A stretch of 64,000 nucleotides of DNA, taken from Thozetella sp. PMI_491 (lineage: Eukaryota; Ascomycota; Sordariomycetes; Chaetosphaeriales; Chaetosphaeriaceae). The DNA lies in NCBI GenBank assembly GCA_021432635.1, contig MU270060.1, positions 495,083 to 559,082 on the forward strand, in the 5' to 3' direction. Shown here in pieces: positions 45,448 through 57,465 of the stretch; within the stretch, counting starts at the first letter, position 1; every line of letters begins with the position of its first letter. Below the pieces are notes generated by a model. That model did not search any database, had not been told where the DNA came from, and worked only from the letters and a program-made list of their open reading frames with translations. The position numbers and the translations under genes were made by a program.

Positions 45448-47982
45448 GGCTGCTGAGGCTCTTCGACGTAACCCAAGCAGAGGATGGGTGTGGGCCAAAA
45501 GAGAGAACTGCTTGCAGCTTTCCTTCGGGCGAGGCCGCTGTGCTGCCGGCCGAGTAGCTCCAGCAGAGGTGAAAGGTCGTTGGCGAGGGGAAGGAGCTGA
45601 GGTATGGCTGGTTTTTGACCAAATGCTCTGTGACTCGGCTCTAGTCGGCTGGACCACTGCCCGCCGCCTACCTAGCTCCTGGGCCCTGGCGCACGCAATC
45701 GCACCTGACTAGCTATCTAACCTTGGCTACCTTGATAAACAGAACAAAGGCGGTGACAGGGGGGCTTCGCAGTGCAAACGATCCAATCTCGGCCCGCTTA
45801 GCTTACACGCCAAGGGTCCACTACCTACCCGGCGGCGCCTTGCCAGGGTATGGGGGAGAGCAGGGAGGATTTGGGGGGTCGGGGACGGCGACGAGGGTTC
45901 CGTAGGATGCACGGGGTCACACCAGCCAACGTCTTGGCCGGGGCTAGGATCGCAAGGAGGCCGTGGCGGTAGCTGCGCGTGATGCAATCCAATTCCCCGT
46001 CCTTTCAAAGTAGCAAACAAGAGCGAGAGCCGCTGTTGGACCCTGGGAGGATCGGGGCAGGTCTAGACCCTATGGTGCGGCCGCCAATGGTGGAAGCCAA
46101 GGTGGGCCGCCTAGACAACCAAAACAAACGGTGCCAGCAGACAATAACCTCCTGCCCCTGCTATGACGTCCGCAAAGTTTTGGGGTAGCGTTACATGGCG
46201 GGGGACAGCGGGGGTTGGAGGGACATGCTGGGGCACGCTAAAGGTCCGGCGGGAGCGCAAAGAAACAAGGAGTGCGGGCCGCCTGCGGAGGAGGGCGGAC
46301 CGCCTTCGGGGGACTCACATGCCATCGAATGATACTGGACGCGTGGAATGCCTGCCTTCAATGTTCTCGGGGCAGACGAAGGCAAAAAAAAGGAAAATGA
46401 ACTGACAACCCGCCGCGCTGCTGCTGTACATCATATCGAAAGCAGGCAATAAAGAGATGCAGTCAACGGGGGCTTTCTAGTGTTCCTCTCCGCCTCGTAT
46501 TCGTGGGCCCTTGTGCTCCCCACGATTGCGCTTGCGCTTGCGCCTGGACGAGCTTCGCTGCGCTGGTCTATCACGAGCGAAATAAGTCCAATAAGCACAG
46601 TCGCCGGCCATGCCCCAGGATGAATGGCGAGGCCAAGTGTGCGGGGGATTCCCATCACCGTCCCTTGTGCCTCTCTGCACGCGCGCCTTCTCGGTGGGAA
46701 GGAGGTTGGTCGGTCGGCCTGCGTCGGCCCAGAGCTAGCCAGTTCCCGAAAGTCTGGACGGGCCGCCCGGGCCACCATGCTAATTGTCCTCGCCACGATC
46801 GCCTGGCAGCCTTTTCCTACCAATGGCCCGCCGAGCGCGTCTGCCGATATTCAGACAGGTGTTGTATTTCGCCCTCGAGCTAGCGAACCACAGCCACGCT
46901 CGGCAGAGGTGCGTGGCGTCGCCTGGGGTCATGCCCATGCCATCTATCCGTCGCTACGGCAAGGCTAGCGATGTGGCACAAGGACGAGCTACCATGTGAT
47001 TGTGGAAGGGGGTGCCAGTGCCGTAGCCTCGCGAAATGCCAAATTGGAGACGATAGGCGCGTTTTGCTTGCCCCGCTCCGGTAAGGCGATAGAGGGTGGC
47101 CCTCTTCTGCGTCGAGGCCGGCGGCGAGCCAAGAGAACTACCGAACTGGGATCCTTCGGTCGATTCTAGAACAGGCAAATAAAGCTACGGGACCGAAATC
47201 CAGCCGCGCGGCAGCGGGATGCGAAGGCTGACGTCAATTGGGCCGTGGTAAAAACTTGTTCGACGAGAGACAAGCACCAGAGGATATCGGCAAATGTCAA
47301 AGGCCTGTGTACAGATACAGGGTGTGCACAGACGATACACCCCTCCACAAAAGTCCCACGGGAGGCAGCCGTCAACCCCTCCAGACCCCGTGACTTTCTT
47401 AATAAGGGAGGTCATATACCCAAGGTACTGTACCTTGGGCTTCGGGGACGGCCCCGCAAACTGGAGGGGCTCTGGCATCACGGGCAATTTCCCGTATCCA
47501 GCAACCTACGGGTAGGCTACCTGCGCAGTAGTTGGTAGTACCTAAGCAAGGTATTTCTTATGGTGCTTTGCTTGTGGTCCTAGCCTTGATGTCGGGCTTC
47601 ACTATGCCACATACAGTCCATTCTAATTTTCGTGTGTTTGGTGTTTTGGGACAAGAAGCCGAATGCTCTCCTACTCTGCGCGCGTGCCTAATATTTGGCC
47701 AAAGGCGAAGGGGAACGAAGCGGGGCCCGGAGCAAGACTTGATCCGCAATGCAAGCAGTGCGTTCCAGTATACTTCCCATAAGCGCCGCCTGTAACGCGA
47801 AATAAAACGTTTCGCTCTCGTTTAACTCGCAGACTACACCATGTCTTGATTCTCCATTTCCCCCTTCTTCCCCCCATTTTGTCTCGTCCAAGTTCCCATC
47901 GCTTCCGAGATCCACCCTTCCTCACTTGCGCGACTCCCTCGCCAACCAGCGCCTAAATGAGGGCCTTTGCATTCTTGCAACC
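45448..47982. other. long GC-rich gene-free region
   Basis: About 2.5 kb between divergent genes, GC-rich with many conflicting open frames, none spliceable into a known family. A perfect 21-nt dyad at 47419-47439 and a GCGCTTGCGCTTGCGC run at about 46526 are the only regular elements that I see. Confidence 0.45.
47419..47439. repeat. perfect inverted repeat (10-1-10)
   Basis: CCCAAGGTAC, one T, GTACCTTGGG: perfect dyad symmetry about 540 bp upstream of the STAND gene. It could be a dimeric protein-binding site or a small hairpin; function unknown. Confidence 0.6.
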
Positions 47983-50920
47983 ATGGACCCGTTCAGCGTC
48001 TCTATCAGTGTCCTCACGGTGCTGCAGGCTACCACCCAGGTGCTATCCTTGTGCTGCAAGCTCCGGGCCGGGCTCCAAAAAGTCCCCAAAGAGCTCGTCC
48101 AAATAATGGAGGAGACACAACATCTAAGGAATATTGTCCAGGCCGTCCATTCGATTGCCGAGAAATCCGAGTCCAATCTAGTGCGCGGCGGCGCAGAGGC
48201 CGATTCGGTTGACACTCTTGGTGATGCCATCCACGGCCCGCTGGCCGCCTGCAAAGAGGAGATGGTTTGTCTCGAGAGGATGCTGGAACCAATGCTTGCG
48301 GTCGACCTGCAAACCTCCAAGCTAAAGACGACCAAGAACGCTATCCGATGGATTTTAAAGGAGAGCCAGGTTGTAGAGTCTCTCGCAAGACTCGAGAGGT
48401 ATAAAAGCTCGCTTGGTATGGCTCTCACGACACAAAACCTGTAAGCCACCAGCCCACTATACCAGGGTTGTACTTCTAGTGACTCAAAACCGCGAAAGCC
48501 TCTCTGCCAAATCCATGGAGGCTGTAACCTTAGCTCTGCAGCGCAATATCGAGAGTACGCATTCACAAATAGCAACTGTGGCTTCGATCTTGAGCCAGGC
48601 TAAGCTAAGTGAGACTTTTTCAACCACTAAGTGCGCAACCAGGCGGTGCTAACCAACATTTGGACCTACTAGGTGACGAAAAGCAGGAAGTCATGGGCTG
48701 GATTTCCCAGAGCAACCCATGGGATGACCACGATGCTATCCTTAGAACCCGCCAGTTAGGAACCGGGCAATGGCTGACCGAGAGCCCCGAGTACCAGAAT
48801 TGGCGCAATGGTCAGCACAGAATACTCTGGCTTAGCGGTTTGCGTGCGTGCTATAACCCTTCGAGACTCTTGCCTTGCTGGGGTTAGAGCCCCTATCTGT
48901 TTGCTAACATGCCTCGTTCAGCTGGAGCAGGGAAGACCTATCTCTTGTCAGTTTCTGTTATCGTTCTTGCCTGAGCCCCAGGACCCTAGTAATGGCCTCT
49001 GACTTGCAATTGCATTTAGTGCCAACTGTGTCGATGGCCTCCTGGGGTCTTTAGACTCAGACCATCCGGTGGCTCTGTGCGCATTCTCGTACTGCGACTT
49101 CCGTAGTCCTGCATCCCATGATATTACCGACATTCTTGGCTCTCTTCTAAACCAACTCAGCATACAGGCCGGCGGATGCCCGAACGAGGCCGTCGTGGCG
49201 TACAACAGCCGCGCAGCCCGAGGCTTCACGACACCGCCAACACGGGAAATGCTATTGCGTTGTTTAATAGCAATGGCACAGTTCCACAAGCTCATATTGT
49301 GCATTGATGCCCTAGACGAGCATCCAGCCCCTCAGCAATTGGTGGAAACGATGACCTACCTCGCCCAGGCTACAACCAATACCAGCTTGTTTGTCACTAG
49401 CAGAAACAATGCGGACATTCAGGACCTGCTGAATATAGACACGATTCGCGTTCGGTTAGAAGAAAAGGTGGATCAGATGGTCCATGACACTCATCTCTAC
49501 ATTGCGGGAAGACTCAAATCCGAAAGCAAATTGTCCTGGCTCACAGCGCAGACTCGATATCATATTTCAACCTCCCTGGACTCCAAAGCCCTCGGAATGT
49601 AATGAGCCATATCATCCACAGTTTAATGCCAGTTGGCTAACATTACATAGGGTCCGATGGGCCCAGTGCCAATTAGATGGGATTTCGCGAGCACGAACAG
49701 TCCGTGACATCAAGAGAGCACTTGAAAGGTTGCCAGAAGGCCTCAACGGGACGTATGAACGAATACTCTCACAAGTCGCCTCTGAAGACTTTATTTTGTT
49801 CCACAAAATTACCACCTGGTTAGCCTTCAGTGTCTGCCCACTGTCAGTCAGAGAACTGTGGGAGGCTATGGCGATCGAGTCTGGATCCAGCTGCATCGAC
49901 GACGAGTATCGGCTCCGGAGCCCCGACGACATTCTCGCCATCGGAAACTCTCTCGTCGGCATTAGCGAAGACGGCCACGTCCGGTTGGTGCACTTGTCTG
50001 TGCGAGATTATCTCCTCTCGGACACCCTTCGTCAACACCCAAAGTTCTCAAAGTTCGCGCTGGATCCAGCGGAAGGGCACAGGCAGCTCGCGAATGACTG
50101 CTTGACGTATCTCTCGTTCGACCAGCTGAGAGAAGGGCCGTCAGAGAGCCCCGATAGCTATCTGGGCAGACTAGAAAGCCTCCCGCTACTAAAGTATGCC
50201 GCGACGGCCTGGACGTATCACATACGGTCGGCAAGATTCGACAATCAGCTACAGGCAATGGCGAACAGCTTCTTCTCGACATCCGGTGCGCCCCAGTTTG
50301 AAGCTTGGGTTCAGGTTATCAATGCGGATGCAAACTTCAAATGGAGCGTTTATCCACGCCACCCATCCCAATTGTACTACGCCGCGTCGTTCGGGCTCGA
50401 GAATGTTGTTCTGTATTTGCTTTCCCAAGACCTCTCATTCGATATCAACGGCCCGGGGAGTCGCTTCGGAGGCACTGCTCTCCACGGCGCTACGATTCGC
50501 CATCATATATCTGTCATGCGGCAGCTTCTAGGTGCCGGGGCCGAGCCGCAGCGCGCCGACTTTAACGGAGTGACTCCGCTCCACAGCGCAGCGACTAGAG
50601 GCGATATGGAGGCGGCGAGGCTTTTACTCGAGCACGGTGCGCGCAAGGATGCGAGGGATGGCATGCACGGCGAGGTGCCAGCGGATTGGGCTCGGATGTC
50701 GGGCCATGTCAACATGGTCAATATGTTGAGCGAGACGAAGGAAGGCGTAAAGGGGAGTGTTGATCTAGGAAATACCGCGCCTCCAGCATATTCGTCTATT
50801 CGGTCAGACCAGCCGGTGGTATGGCAGTCCGCCGGCGAGTATTATTTCCCCGATTTTTACGAGAAACGATCAGGTCTCACTTCCTCGATCCTCGTTAGTG
50901 TGGACTCGGGGGATGTATAG
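47983..50920 (+). CDS. STAND protein: HeLo-like N-domain, NACHT, ankyrin repeats
   Basis: Model join(47983..48415,48480..48608,48673..48843,48922..48946,49020..49598,49651..50920), 868 aa. The N-terminus MDPFSVSISVLTVLQATTQV and its helices match the fungal STAND N-terminal (HeLo-like) domain. NACHT follows: the P-loop GLPGAGKT is completed only by joining exon 3 to a 25-nt exon 4, the Walker B is LILCIDALDE, and RARTVRDIKRALERLPEGL to YERIL is the usual post-NACHT segment. Three ankyrin units end the protein (AASFGLENVVLYLLSQDL, ALHGATIRHHISVMRQLLGA, PLHSAATRGDMEAARLLLEH). Such proteins act in fungal non-self recognition and programmed cell death. The tiny exon and the GTATGG donor at 48416 are the least certain splice choices. 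Confidence 0.82.
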
Positions 50921-51315
50921 CTTTCACAGAAATATGAGCTCTCGCGCATGGCTACCCAAATATAGTTAGATAAATACGTCCAAACCTTTGACGAAAGAAC
51001 GCCGTCCCAGTCAAACGAACAGGGCATTAGGACTCCTTTTTTCTCCCAGTCCTATTACGCTTAGGTTATCGAAGCACGTCCACAGGCGTCCAAATTTTCA
51101 GTATGACTGAGGTCCTCAAATTTGATTGGCCATTAGAAAGGCACCACTTATCTCACCAGACCCATAAACTTCACTACGAGGCTTGGGCCGAAATCGCAAT
51201 CCCTTCCGCCCAGGCTAAGCCGTCCCGTCCCTGTTGCACCCGAGACGGGAAAGCCGATGAGAGCTGTCTCTTTTGACAGGCGAAGGAAATCAACCGTACC
51301 GCGAGACTCCTCTAC
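50921..51315. other. intergenic region
   Basis: Upstream region of the Zn2Cys6 gene; nothing else supported. Confidence 0.45.
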
Positions 51316-53375
51316 ATGTTCTCTACGCGCGGGAAGAAACTTTCGTAACGGACTTGCATGACTTCCACAGAATAAGGCATTTGCTAATTGGAGACGTGAA
51401 CTGCAGTTGCAAACGGTGCCAATTCCGCAAGGTAAGCCGCGTCGGAAGTAAGGGCCCCGGGGATTTGATCGTTAACATACGACAGCTGAGATGCTCCCGG
51501 ACGGAGCCCTGCCAAAGCTGTAGCCAGGCGCACCAGCCATGCGAGTACCGCGAGCAAGACGCAAAGCGGCGCCCCGCCGCGCGGGAGTACGTCACCGGAC
51601 TAGAGAACCGGGTTGCATGGCTGGAGGCATTTGTGTCCACGCTGAAGGCGAGCACGGGCGAGGAACGCGGCAGGCTTCTGGAAACGGTGACATTTGGCGA
51701 CCATCTTATTCCTAGTGGCCACTCGACGGCTACTCCTGCCGTGACATTGGCCCCTCGCAGTTCCGCCTCTATGATCTGGAACGGCCCTGAGCCAGGCCAT
51801 GGCACGCCTCTATATCACGGGTCAACCAGCATATACGCATTTCAGCATGACGGAAAGCTGCAGAATCCGGCCCGTGGTGACGCCAGTGCCAGCGCAGCCC
51901 CGCCCGACGCGCTGCTCGCGTCCAGCTATGAGCATGTCGCGGAGTATTTCGGCATCAACACGCACGATGCACAGGTGACGGCAGCCTTGATGCAGTTCTT
52001 CAAGTGGCAATACCCCCATTTCATGTTTATATACAGAGAGGCCTTCCTTCGAGAGCATTTCGGCAGCCGGGTCAATTGTAAATATTGGTCCTCGGCCCTT
52101 CTACTCTCCATTTGCGCCCTTGGCACCCTCATGTCGCCCAACAGCGAGAGCAGAGATCTGAGCGAGAGATACTTTAGCGCAGCAGAGAGCATCATCGTCG
52201 TATCTGGCCTGGGGCAGTCTTCAATCACAACCGTGCAGACCTATCTCTGCCTCGCTGTCTACGAGATTGGCCGGGGAAACTTATCAAAAGGGTGGGGGTT
52301 TTCGGGTAAGTATTGCTCGCGCCTGCTCCGTGCTCAACCCGTCGATCCTGAACTGGCTCATATTAGGCATCGCGTTTCGGATGGCCCAAGACTTGGGCAT
52401 CCAGAGGGACCCACAATGATGGGTGTCTGATGCCATGTCAACACCGACGCTAGAAGACATTGAAATACGGCGCCGAATCTTTTGGGGATGCTATGCCTTC
52501 GACAAGCTGATCAGTCTGATACTGGGAAGACCAATAACTCTCCACCAGGGAGATACTGAAGTTGAACCAATGGAACGCTTGCCGTGCGTCTACTCTCGTA
52601 ACCACTCGTCGTGCCGTATTTGCTAACGGGACTTGCGAATGTAGCGATCTCCCCGAGATGGAGCCATGGTTTCCGGTGGGCGTCTCTGGCCCCCTATCAC
52701 CTGGCAGCTCTCAGCCACTCTTGCCTTGCTTCCAGCAGCAGATTGCACTCTCCATAATCGTGGAGCGCATGCTCACGACGCTCTTTACGCTGAAGGTGCA
52801 TGCTAGTGGGCTCAGTCGTCGATCGCACCTGGAGGCGCTGGATCTAGAGTTTTACCGCTGGCAGGAAGCACTACCTGTGTGCGCAAAATGGAACAAATGG
52901 GATCTTAGCAGCAGTTCACTGCTCCCTAGCGTCGCTGCGTTACAGTAAGTAGCAACCTATATCAAGCGTCTTAATCGCCCGTCGAACATTTTTCATCCCT
53001 CGTCATCACGGTCGCAAAGTCTCACCCTCGTGTAGCGTGTTGTTGCACAGCGCTCGGATTGTTCTCCACCTGGACCAAGCGATGCCGATCGGTTCCGGGA
53101 CAAGAGAAGAGCACTCTCGAAGTGTGTGTCTGTCCTCAGCGCAGGACATCACGTCCATCGTCCGTAAATATAGGAGCCAGTACGGCCTGCGATATGCCCC
53201 TGTCGTCTTCCTATATGGCATTGTGCAAGCAGCCCGCGCGACTAACGCGCTCGGCATCGCGGAAGAGCATCAGTACTTGGTCCAGACGCTTGCCGATTGC
53301 TCGACGACGTGGGAGCTAGCGCGCCACTTGCAAGAGCAGTTGGTCCGGGCCCAAGCGGACGACCGATTGGCATAG
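51316..53375 (+). CDS. Zn2Cys6 transcription factor interrupted by an in-frame TGA
   Basis: Model join(51316..51344,51407..51431,51486..52305,52367..52583,52645..52944,53036..53375), 577 codons. Exon joins create CKRCQFRKLRCSRTEPCQSC and QAHQPC, a complete C6 zinc cluster, then a coiled coil (YVTGLENRVAWLEAFVSTLK). The middle has Fungal_trans features (QYPHFMFIYREAFL, IAFRMAQDLGIQRDPQ, IEIRRRIFWGCYAFDKLI). Between DPQ and WVSDAMSTP the codon at 52417-52419 is TGA. The frame is unchanged on both sides, and all five introns are otherwise normal, so the stop looks like a single substitution (TGG or CGA to TGA) or a sequencing error. If real, the protein stops at residue 308, after the DNA-binding part but inside the regulatory domain. 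Confidence 0.78.
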
Positions 53376-53461
53376 CTAGGGGCGATTAGGCGGTCCGTGT
53401 AAATTTCAGCTTTGGCAACGGGCCTGCATATTTGTTTCTGGCTAAATGGGGGCAAGGCATC

Positions 53462-54739
53462 TTATTTACTCCACGATGTAATCGGTATCCCGGCAGTAAC
53501 CCCTCCTGCTAGTACCTCGGCAAGTCGCTTGACGTCGGCGGTATTGTTGTAGAACCCAAATGAGACCCGTATTCCTAGCCTGTAGGTCGTGACATAGATG
53601 TTGGTCTCCCTGAGTAGCTCCGACCACTTTGGATCCTGTAAGTCAAGAATATACAAGTGCGGCGCGTGCGACTGCCGGTCTTCAGGTCCCACGACCGGAA
53701 TTCCGAGCGCTCGACACTCGGCCCTCAGCGCATCGCCAAGGCGGTAGAGGTGCTCCTTGACGTTCTCTGGCCCCATGGTGTCGAGGTAGAAGCCCAGGAA
53801 GGCCTTTGCGGCAGCCGCAGCGATCAAACTCATGTTCAGGTGCTCGTATCTCCGGGCCGACGGATGAAAGACAAGGTCATCCGCGGGCACCAGGAGGTCT
53901 TCGCGAACGTTGCTGACTGCACCATACCCGACGATTGGGGGAATCGGCCCTATATTGCCGATCACATCGGGGTCTACGTAGAGTGCTGCGAAGCCGGTCG
54001 GGGCGTTGAGCCCCTTGTGGCAGCTGAAGGCCGCCGCTGAGCAGCTCCAGGCTCTCACATCTATATCCGCGAACCCCACTTGCTGGGTGCAGTCGACGAG
54101 GACGTGAATGCCCTTCGGCCGATAAGTCGCGCATATATCGCCCACATCATTCCACTGCCCGCTGTGAAACATGACGGAGCTGATGCCGATGGCGCGTGTG
54201 TTGGCATCGACGCATGGTGCAAAGGTCGCGGCGGTCGCAGCCACCACGCAGCCTGTGGCCCGGGCCTCGACCATGGTCGGTACCTGTCGGACCTCGACGC
54301 CTTTGGCTCGGAGTGCCATCCATCCGTACACGTGGTTTGGGTGTTCCGAGTCTAGTACGACCACATTGTCCCCTGCTTTCAGCTCCAGCCCCTGAATGAA
54401 GGAGTTGAGGCCTTCCGTGGTGTCTCGTGTGATGGCAAGTGATGTGGGATCGGCGTTTATATAGCGCGCAAGTAGTTCTCGTACATCCTGCGCAGCCTCC
54501 TGCCAGCCGGGCTTGGGCGTAGGGCTGTGGAGTGCTTCGTGGGAGTACCGAGTGATGGCCTCGTGCACAATTAGGTTCGAGGGAGGGGCAAAGGAGGCGT
54601 TGAGATAGGTGACCTCCTCGGCGAGCGGCACGAAGCGACGGTACAGCGCAAATTGGGCATCGAGCTGGCTACCATCAGGCTTAGCCGCTTGGACCGAAGA
54701 AGCAGTCCGCACAGTAACACCCTCTATCTCGGTGGGCAT
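53462..54739 (-). CDS. class V PLP-dependent aminotransferase (isopenicillin-N-epimerase-like)
   Basis: Intronless, 425 aa from MPTEIEGV; the frame is open further to 54901, but that N-terminus (MLRKQGLLYGYKSS) is basic and unlike the family, unless it is a mitochondrial presequence. Fold type I features: TYLNASFAPPS near the start, ITRDTTEGLN (phosphate-binding), HPNHVYGW, IHVLVDCTQQVG with Asp216 stacking on PLP, and AAFSCHKGLNAPTG with Lys242 as Schiff-base lysine. Class V includes cysteine desulphurases, kynureninases and fungal isopenicillin-N-epimerase-like proteins of unclear substrate; the text is closest to the last group. It converges on the broken Zn2Cys6 gene, 86 bp away, which may be its former regulator. 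Confidence 0.85.
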   Translation of the reverse strand: MPTEIEGVTVRTASSVQAAKPDGSQLDAQFALYRRFVPLAEEVTYLNASFAPPSNLIVHEAITRYSHEALHSPTPKPGWQEAAQDVRELLARYINADPTSLAITRDTTEGLNSFIQGLELKAGDNVVVLDSEHPNHVYGWMALRAKGVEVRQVPTMVEARATGCVVAATAATFAPCVDANTRAIGISSVMFHSGQWNDVGDICATYRPKGIHVLVDCTQQVGFADIDVRAWSCSAAAFSCHKGLNAPTGFAALYVDPDVIGNIGPIPPIVGYGAVSNVREDLLVPADDLVFHPSARRYEHLNMSLIAAAAAKAFLGFYLDTMGPENVKEHLYRLGDALRAECRALGIPVVGPEDRQSHAPHLYILDLQDPKWSELLRETNIYVTTYRLGIRVSFGFYNNTADVKRLAEVLAGGVTAGIPITSWSK

Positions 54740-55951
54740 TGTGGTGTTGAGACAGGGGAAACGGGCAAAGAAGGCAGGACTTTGGTTCACGCAGGCATGC
54801 GATGATATTACAATGAGGCTTCTCGTGTTGTAGCATCTTGATGTTAGACGTCTTGCTCTGCTGCTTTTATACCCATACAGTAGCCCCTGTTTCCTTAGCA
54901 TAGATTCCTTCGTGGCTATGACGCTCCGTATTCAACCCTCTACGCTTGCATACGCGGTCATGGAGGTGCAAGTCCGGGTCTAGTGCCACGAGTTCCGACA
55001 AGTTGATAGGTCGAATTGACCAGAGGCCGGTCCCGCAGCACAACCGAGCGGAGTTGAACCTCCATAGTGGGGCACTCGGTCGCAACTATGCACCTGTTCA
55101 GTGTGCAGTCGAACATGATATCTAGAGGTAGAGGAAGGAGTGGGAAGCTGAGAAACAGTTGTAGATCCAGGTTTTCTGATACTCCGCAGCTAGGCTACCA
55201 GTTCTGGGGCACCAGAGGCCGTGGGAATGCGGAAGCCGATTTAGATTCGAATCAGGTCGCAGTCACCTCTCGGTGGAGAAACAAGTCTGCCCGTCGCCAG
55301 CCCTAAGGTCTATTCCGACCGACCACCGAAATCGGGTAGCTCTGCATCCTACGTCATACCAAGTCTCGCTCTGGTAAGGGTCCGGGTTCTTAGCAAGATT
55401 GGTAGGCATATGAGAGCGTGATGATTTATATACTAAGGCCCAGGACATTGGGAGAACGCAGCAGGTAGACCCTTTGTGATTGCCAATCCACTGCGCACGT
55501 GTATGCTATCCTGACTCGGCATGGAGAGGCGAAACGTCAAAACGCATTACTACTCTCGAGTCAGACGATTGCGTCTTCTACTTGTGTCTTCTTTCTAACA
55601 AAGGCTAACAAAATCCGAGGGTTGTGTAGAGTTGGGTAGAATTGCCCGTTAAGGGTTCGCCTGCTGGTCTAGTTGAGACCGGTGCCGTCGTTGCCATCTC
55701 CAAGGTTCGTCTACAGGGAAAGTCTGCAAGCTGATTGGCTAACGCGATAAACTCAGTGTCCCCGGGCTTATTATGACGGAGATACACGCTGGTCTAAGGC
55801 TGGCTGGATGCTTCTGCTCTGATGCGAAGAAGGTATATAGGCACGGGCGCCGGGCGTCTTGGATATCCTTCTACCTCGAGACACAGACTATGTTAGGCCA
55901 AGCCAGATTCGAGTCCAGCATACTATTTCCTAACGTGCAATCTCGTACAAG
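54740..55951. other. intergenic region
   Basis: Promoter side of the aminotransferase and of the small gene that follows. A TATA-like GGTATATAG lies at 55832-55840. No other feature supported. Confidence 0.45.
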
Positions 55952-56419
55952 ATGCAGACCGCAGCCTCTAGACTGACGCGGTCTCACGCGCACCCTAACT
56001 TTCCACACAACGAGGACGGGCACCCCACCATTCCTCTTCCCGATCCATCCCTCTCGGACCTCGAATCTCATGAGGCTCTCTACGCCTACCAGTCTGGGAA
56101 CCCGATGCTGAACCCTCCACTTCCGATCGAGGCACTCACGCCTACCTCGCTCCTAGCCGGCCGCATTACCGAAAGCCCGCGGACGGCTGTAGCTGCCTTC
56201 GAAGCATTGCTGCGCCATGGCATCATCGACGAGGAGACTAGGACTCCCGTCGCCGAGAAGATCACAAGCCGATTCGCACCAGATATCTACGTCCTCAGTG
56301 TCGTGCAGGCGAAAGAACTGGTCAAGCTCTTGCTCTACTGGGACCAGCAGATCCGGGTAATGCGCGGAGAACGGGTAGCAACGCCCTCTCCGGCAGAGGG
56401 TGGCCACCCCGCAGTTTAA
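55952..56419 (+). CDS. unrecognised 155-residue protein
   Basis: Intronless frame with ATG at 55952, about 112 bp after a TATA-like element. The protein begins with a Pro/His-rich segment, then has HEALYAYQSGNPMLNPPLPI, RITESPRTAVAAFEALLRHG and SRFAPDIYVLSVVQAKELVKLLLYWDQQI, which reads as two or three amphipathic helices. No Cys, signal peptide or known motif. Codon composition matches the neighbouring genes rather than the intergenic DNA, so I accept it as a gene, but I cannot name its family. Confidence 0.55.
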   Translation: MQTAASRLTRSHAHPNFPHNEDGHPTIPLPDPSLSDLESHEALYAYQSGNPMLNPPLPIEALTPTSLLAGRITESPRTAVAAFEALLRHGIIDEETRTPVAEKITSRFAPDIYVLSVVQAKELVKLLLYWDQQIRVMRGERVATPSPAEGGHPAV

Positions 56420-57465
56420 ATATGTAGGTTGCGAATCTTCGGGGATACCGGGATGAATAATATGTGCCATTGTTGGGAGGGATTGATTATACCAATAATA
56501 GCTCCATGAAACCACCTGTTCATGCACATCATATCAGTTTAGCCCCAACTCTGTACGACGGGCATCTGCTGCTTGGCTGTTCTAGAAGCTATCGTAGCAG
56601 GCTTTGGTAGGTCGGGTAATTGGCAAATGGTTCTCGAGGAGGCCAGGCCAGCGGGTGCGGACCCGGAAATGAAAGATCTACAGACAATAACAAAATGCAA
56701 CATTGGATCCAAGTTCGTATTCAACCACCTTGGGAAGGGGTTGTAGAGGTGCAATGTAGATCGCTTGCGGTGGCGATAAGCTTACATGGCTAATTAGGAC
56801 ATAGGCCAGCATCTGACGGGCTTCATGGGAACCCCGGCACCCGGTGTTAGAGTCTACTTCGTGGACCGGCCGAATTAAGGCACCTAGTTTCGACATATGA
56901 TAAAATTCGATGTCGCAGCTGCGGCGCGAGCGACAGACCCGATCCCCAAAAAGGAACCACGCAGCGCGGGGTGCCTAGGGCTTTGGGGGGGCTGAGCGTC
57001 CATCGGCCGGGGTGGGACGGATCGGCGCGGCGCTGCCTGCCACTGACCAATAAAGGCCGGCGCAGCGTATTACCGCTTTGGGATAACCCAAGTTACTGGG
57101 CCACTTGAGGGCGCAGCCTGGCTTCGTCCATACTGGTGGCCAAGGCAGTAGAAGCAGAAGCAGAGCAAGAGTGAGGCTCTCAGCTGCTAGTCCACCAGAA
57201 GGATCCTGCAGCATGCCTCGCGCCTCCTTTTAGCGGAACGCCCAGCCGTCATCGCTTGGGTTGTCGTCAGCATGGCGTCTCCTATGATTCGCCGGTCAAC
57301 GGTCGGTACAACTATACGTCATTCTATATACACATGTAGAGTCGTTTCCTACCAGGATGCACCCGAGTATAAGTATAGGGCAGCGCTCAATCATCCTCCA
57401 CGAGCACTGCTACCGACTGTCCCAACCTTTACATCGAGAAATCGGATCGTGAACCTCACTGCACT
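56420..57465. other. intergenic region
   Basis: About 1 kb. Ends with a TATA-like GTATAAGTATAG near 57368-57379, about 90 bp before the peptidase gene. No other feature supported. Confidence 0.45.

Noticed and set aside
48441-48465. 25-nt intron in the STAND gene (GTAAGC donor at 48441)
   Set aside because: Too short to be spliced; a 64-nt intron starting at the GTATGG at 48416 restores the same frame.
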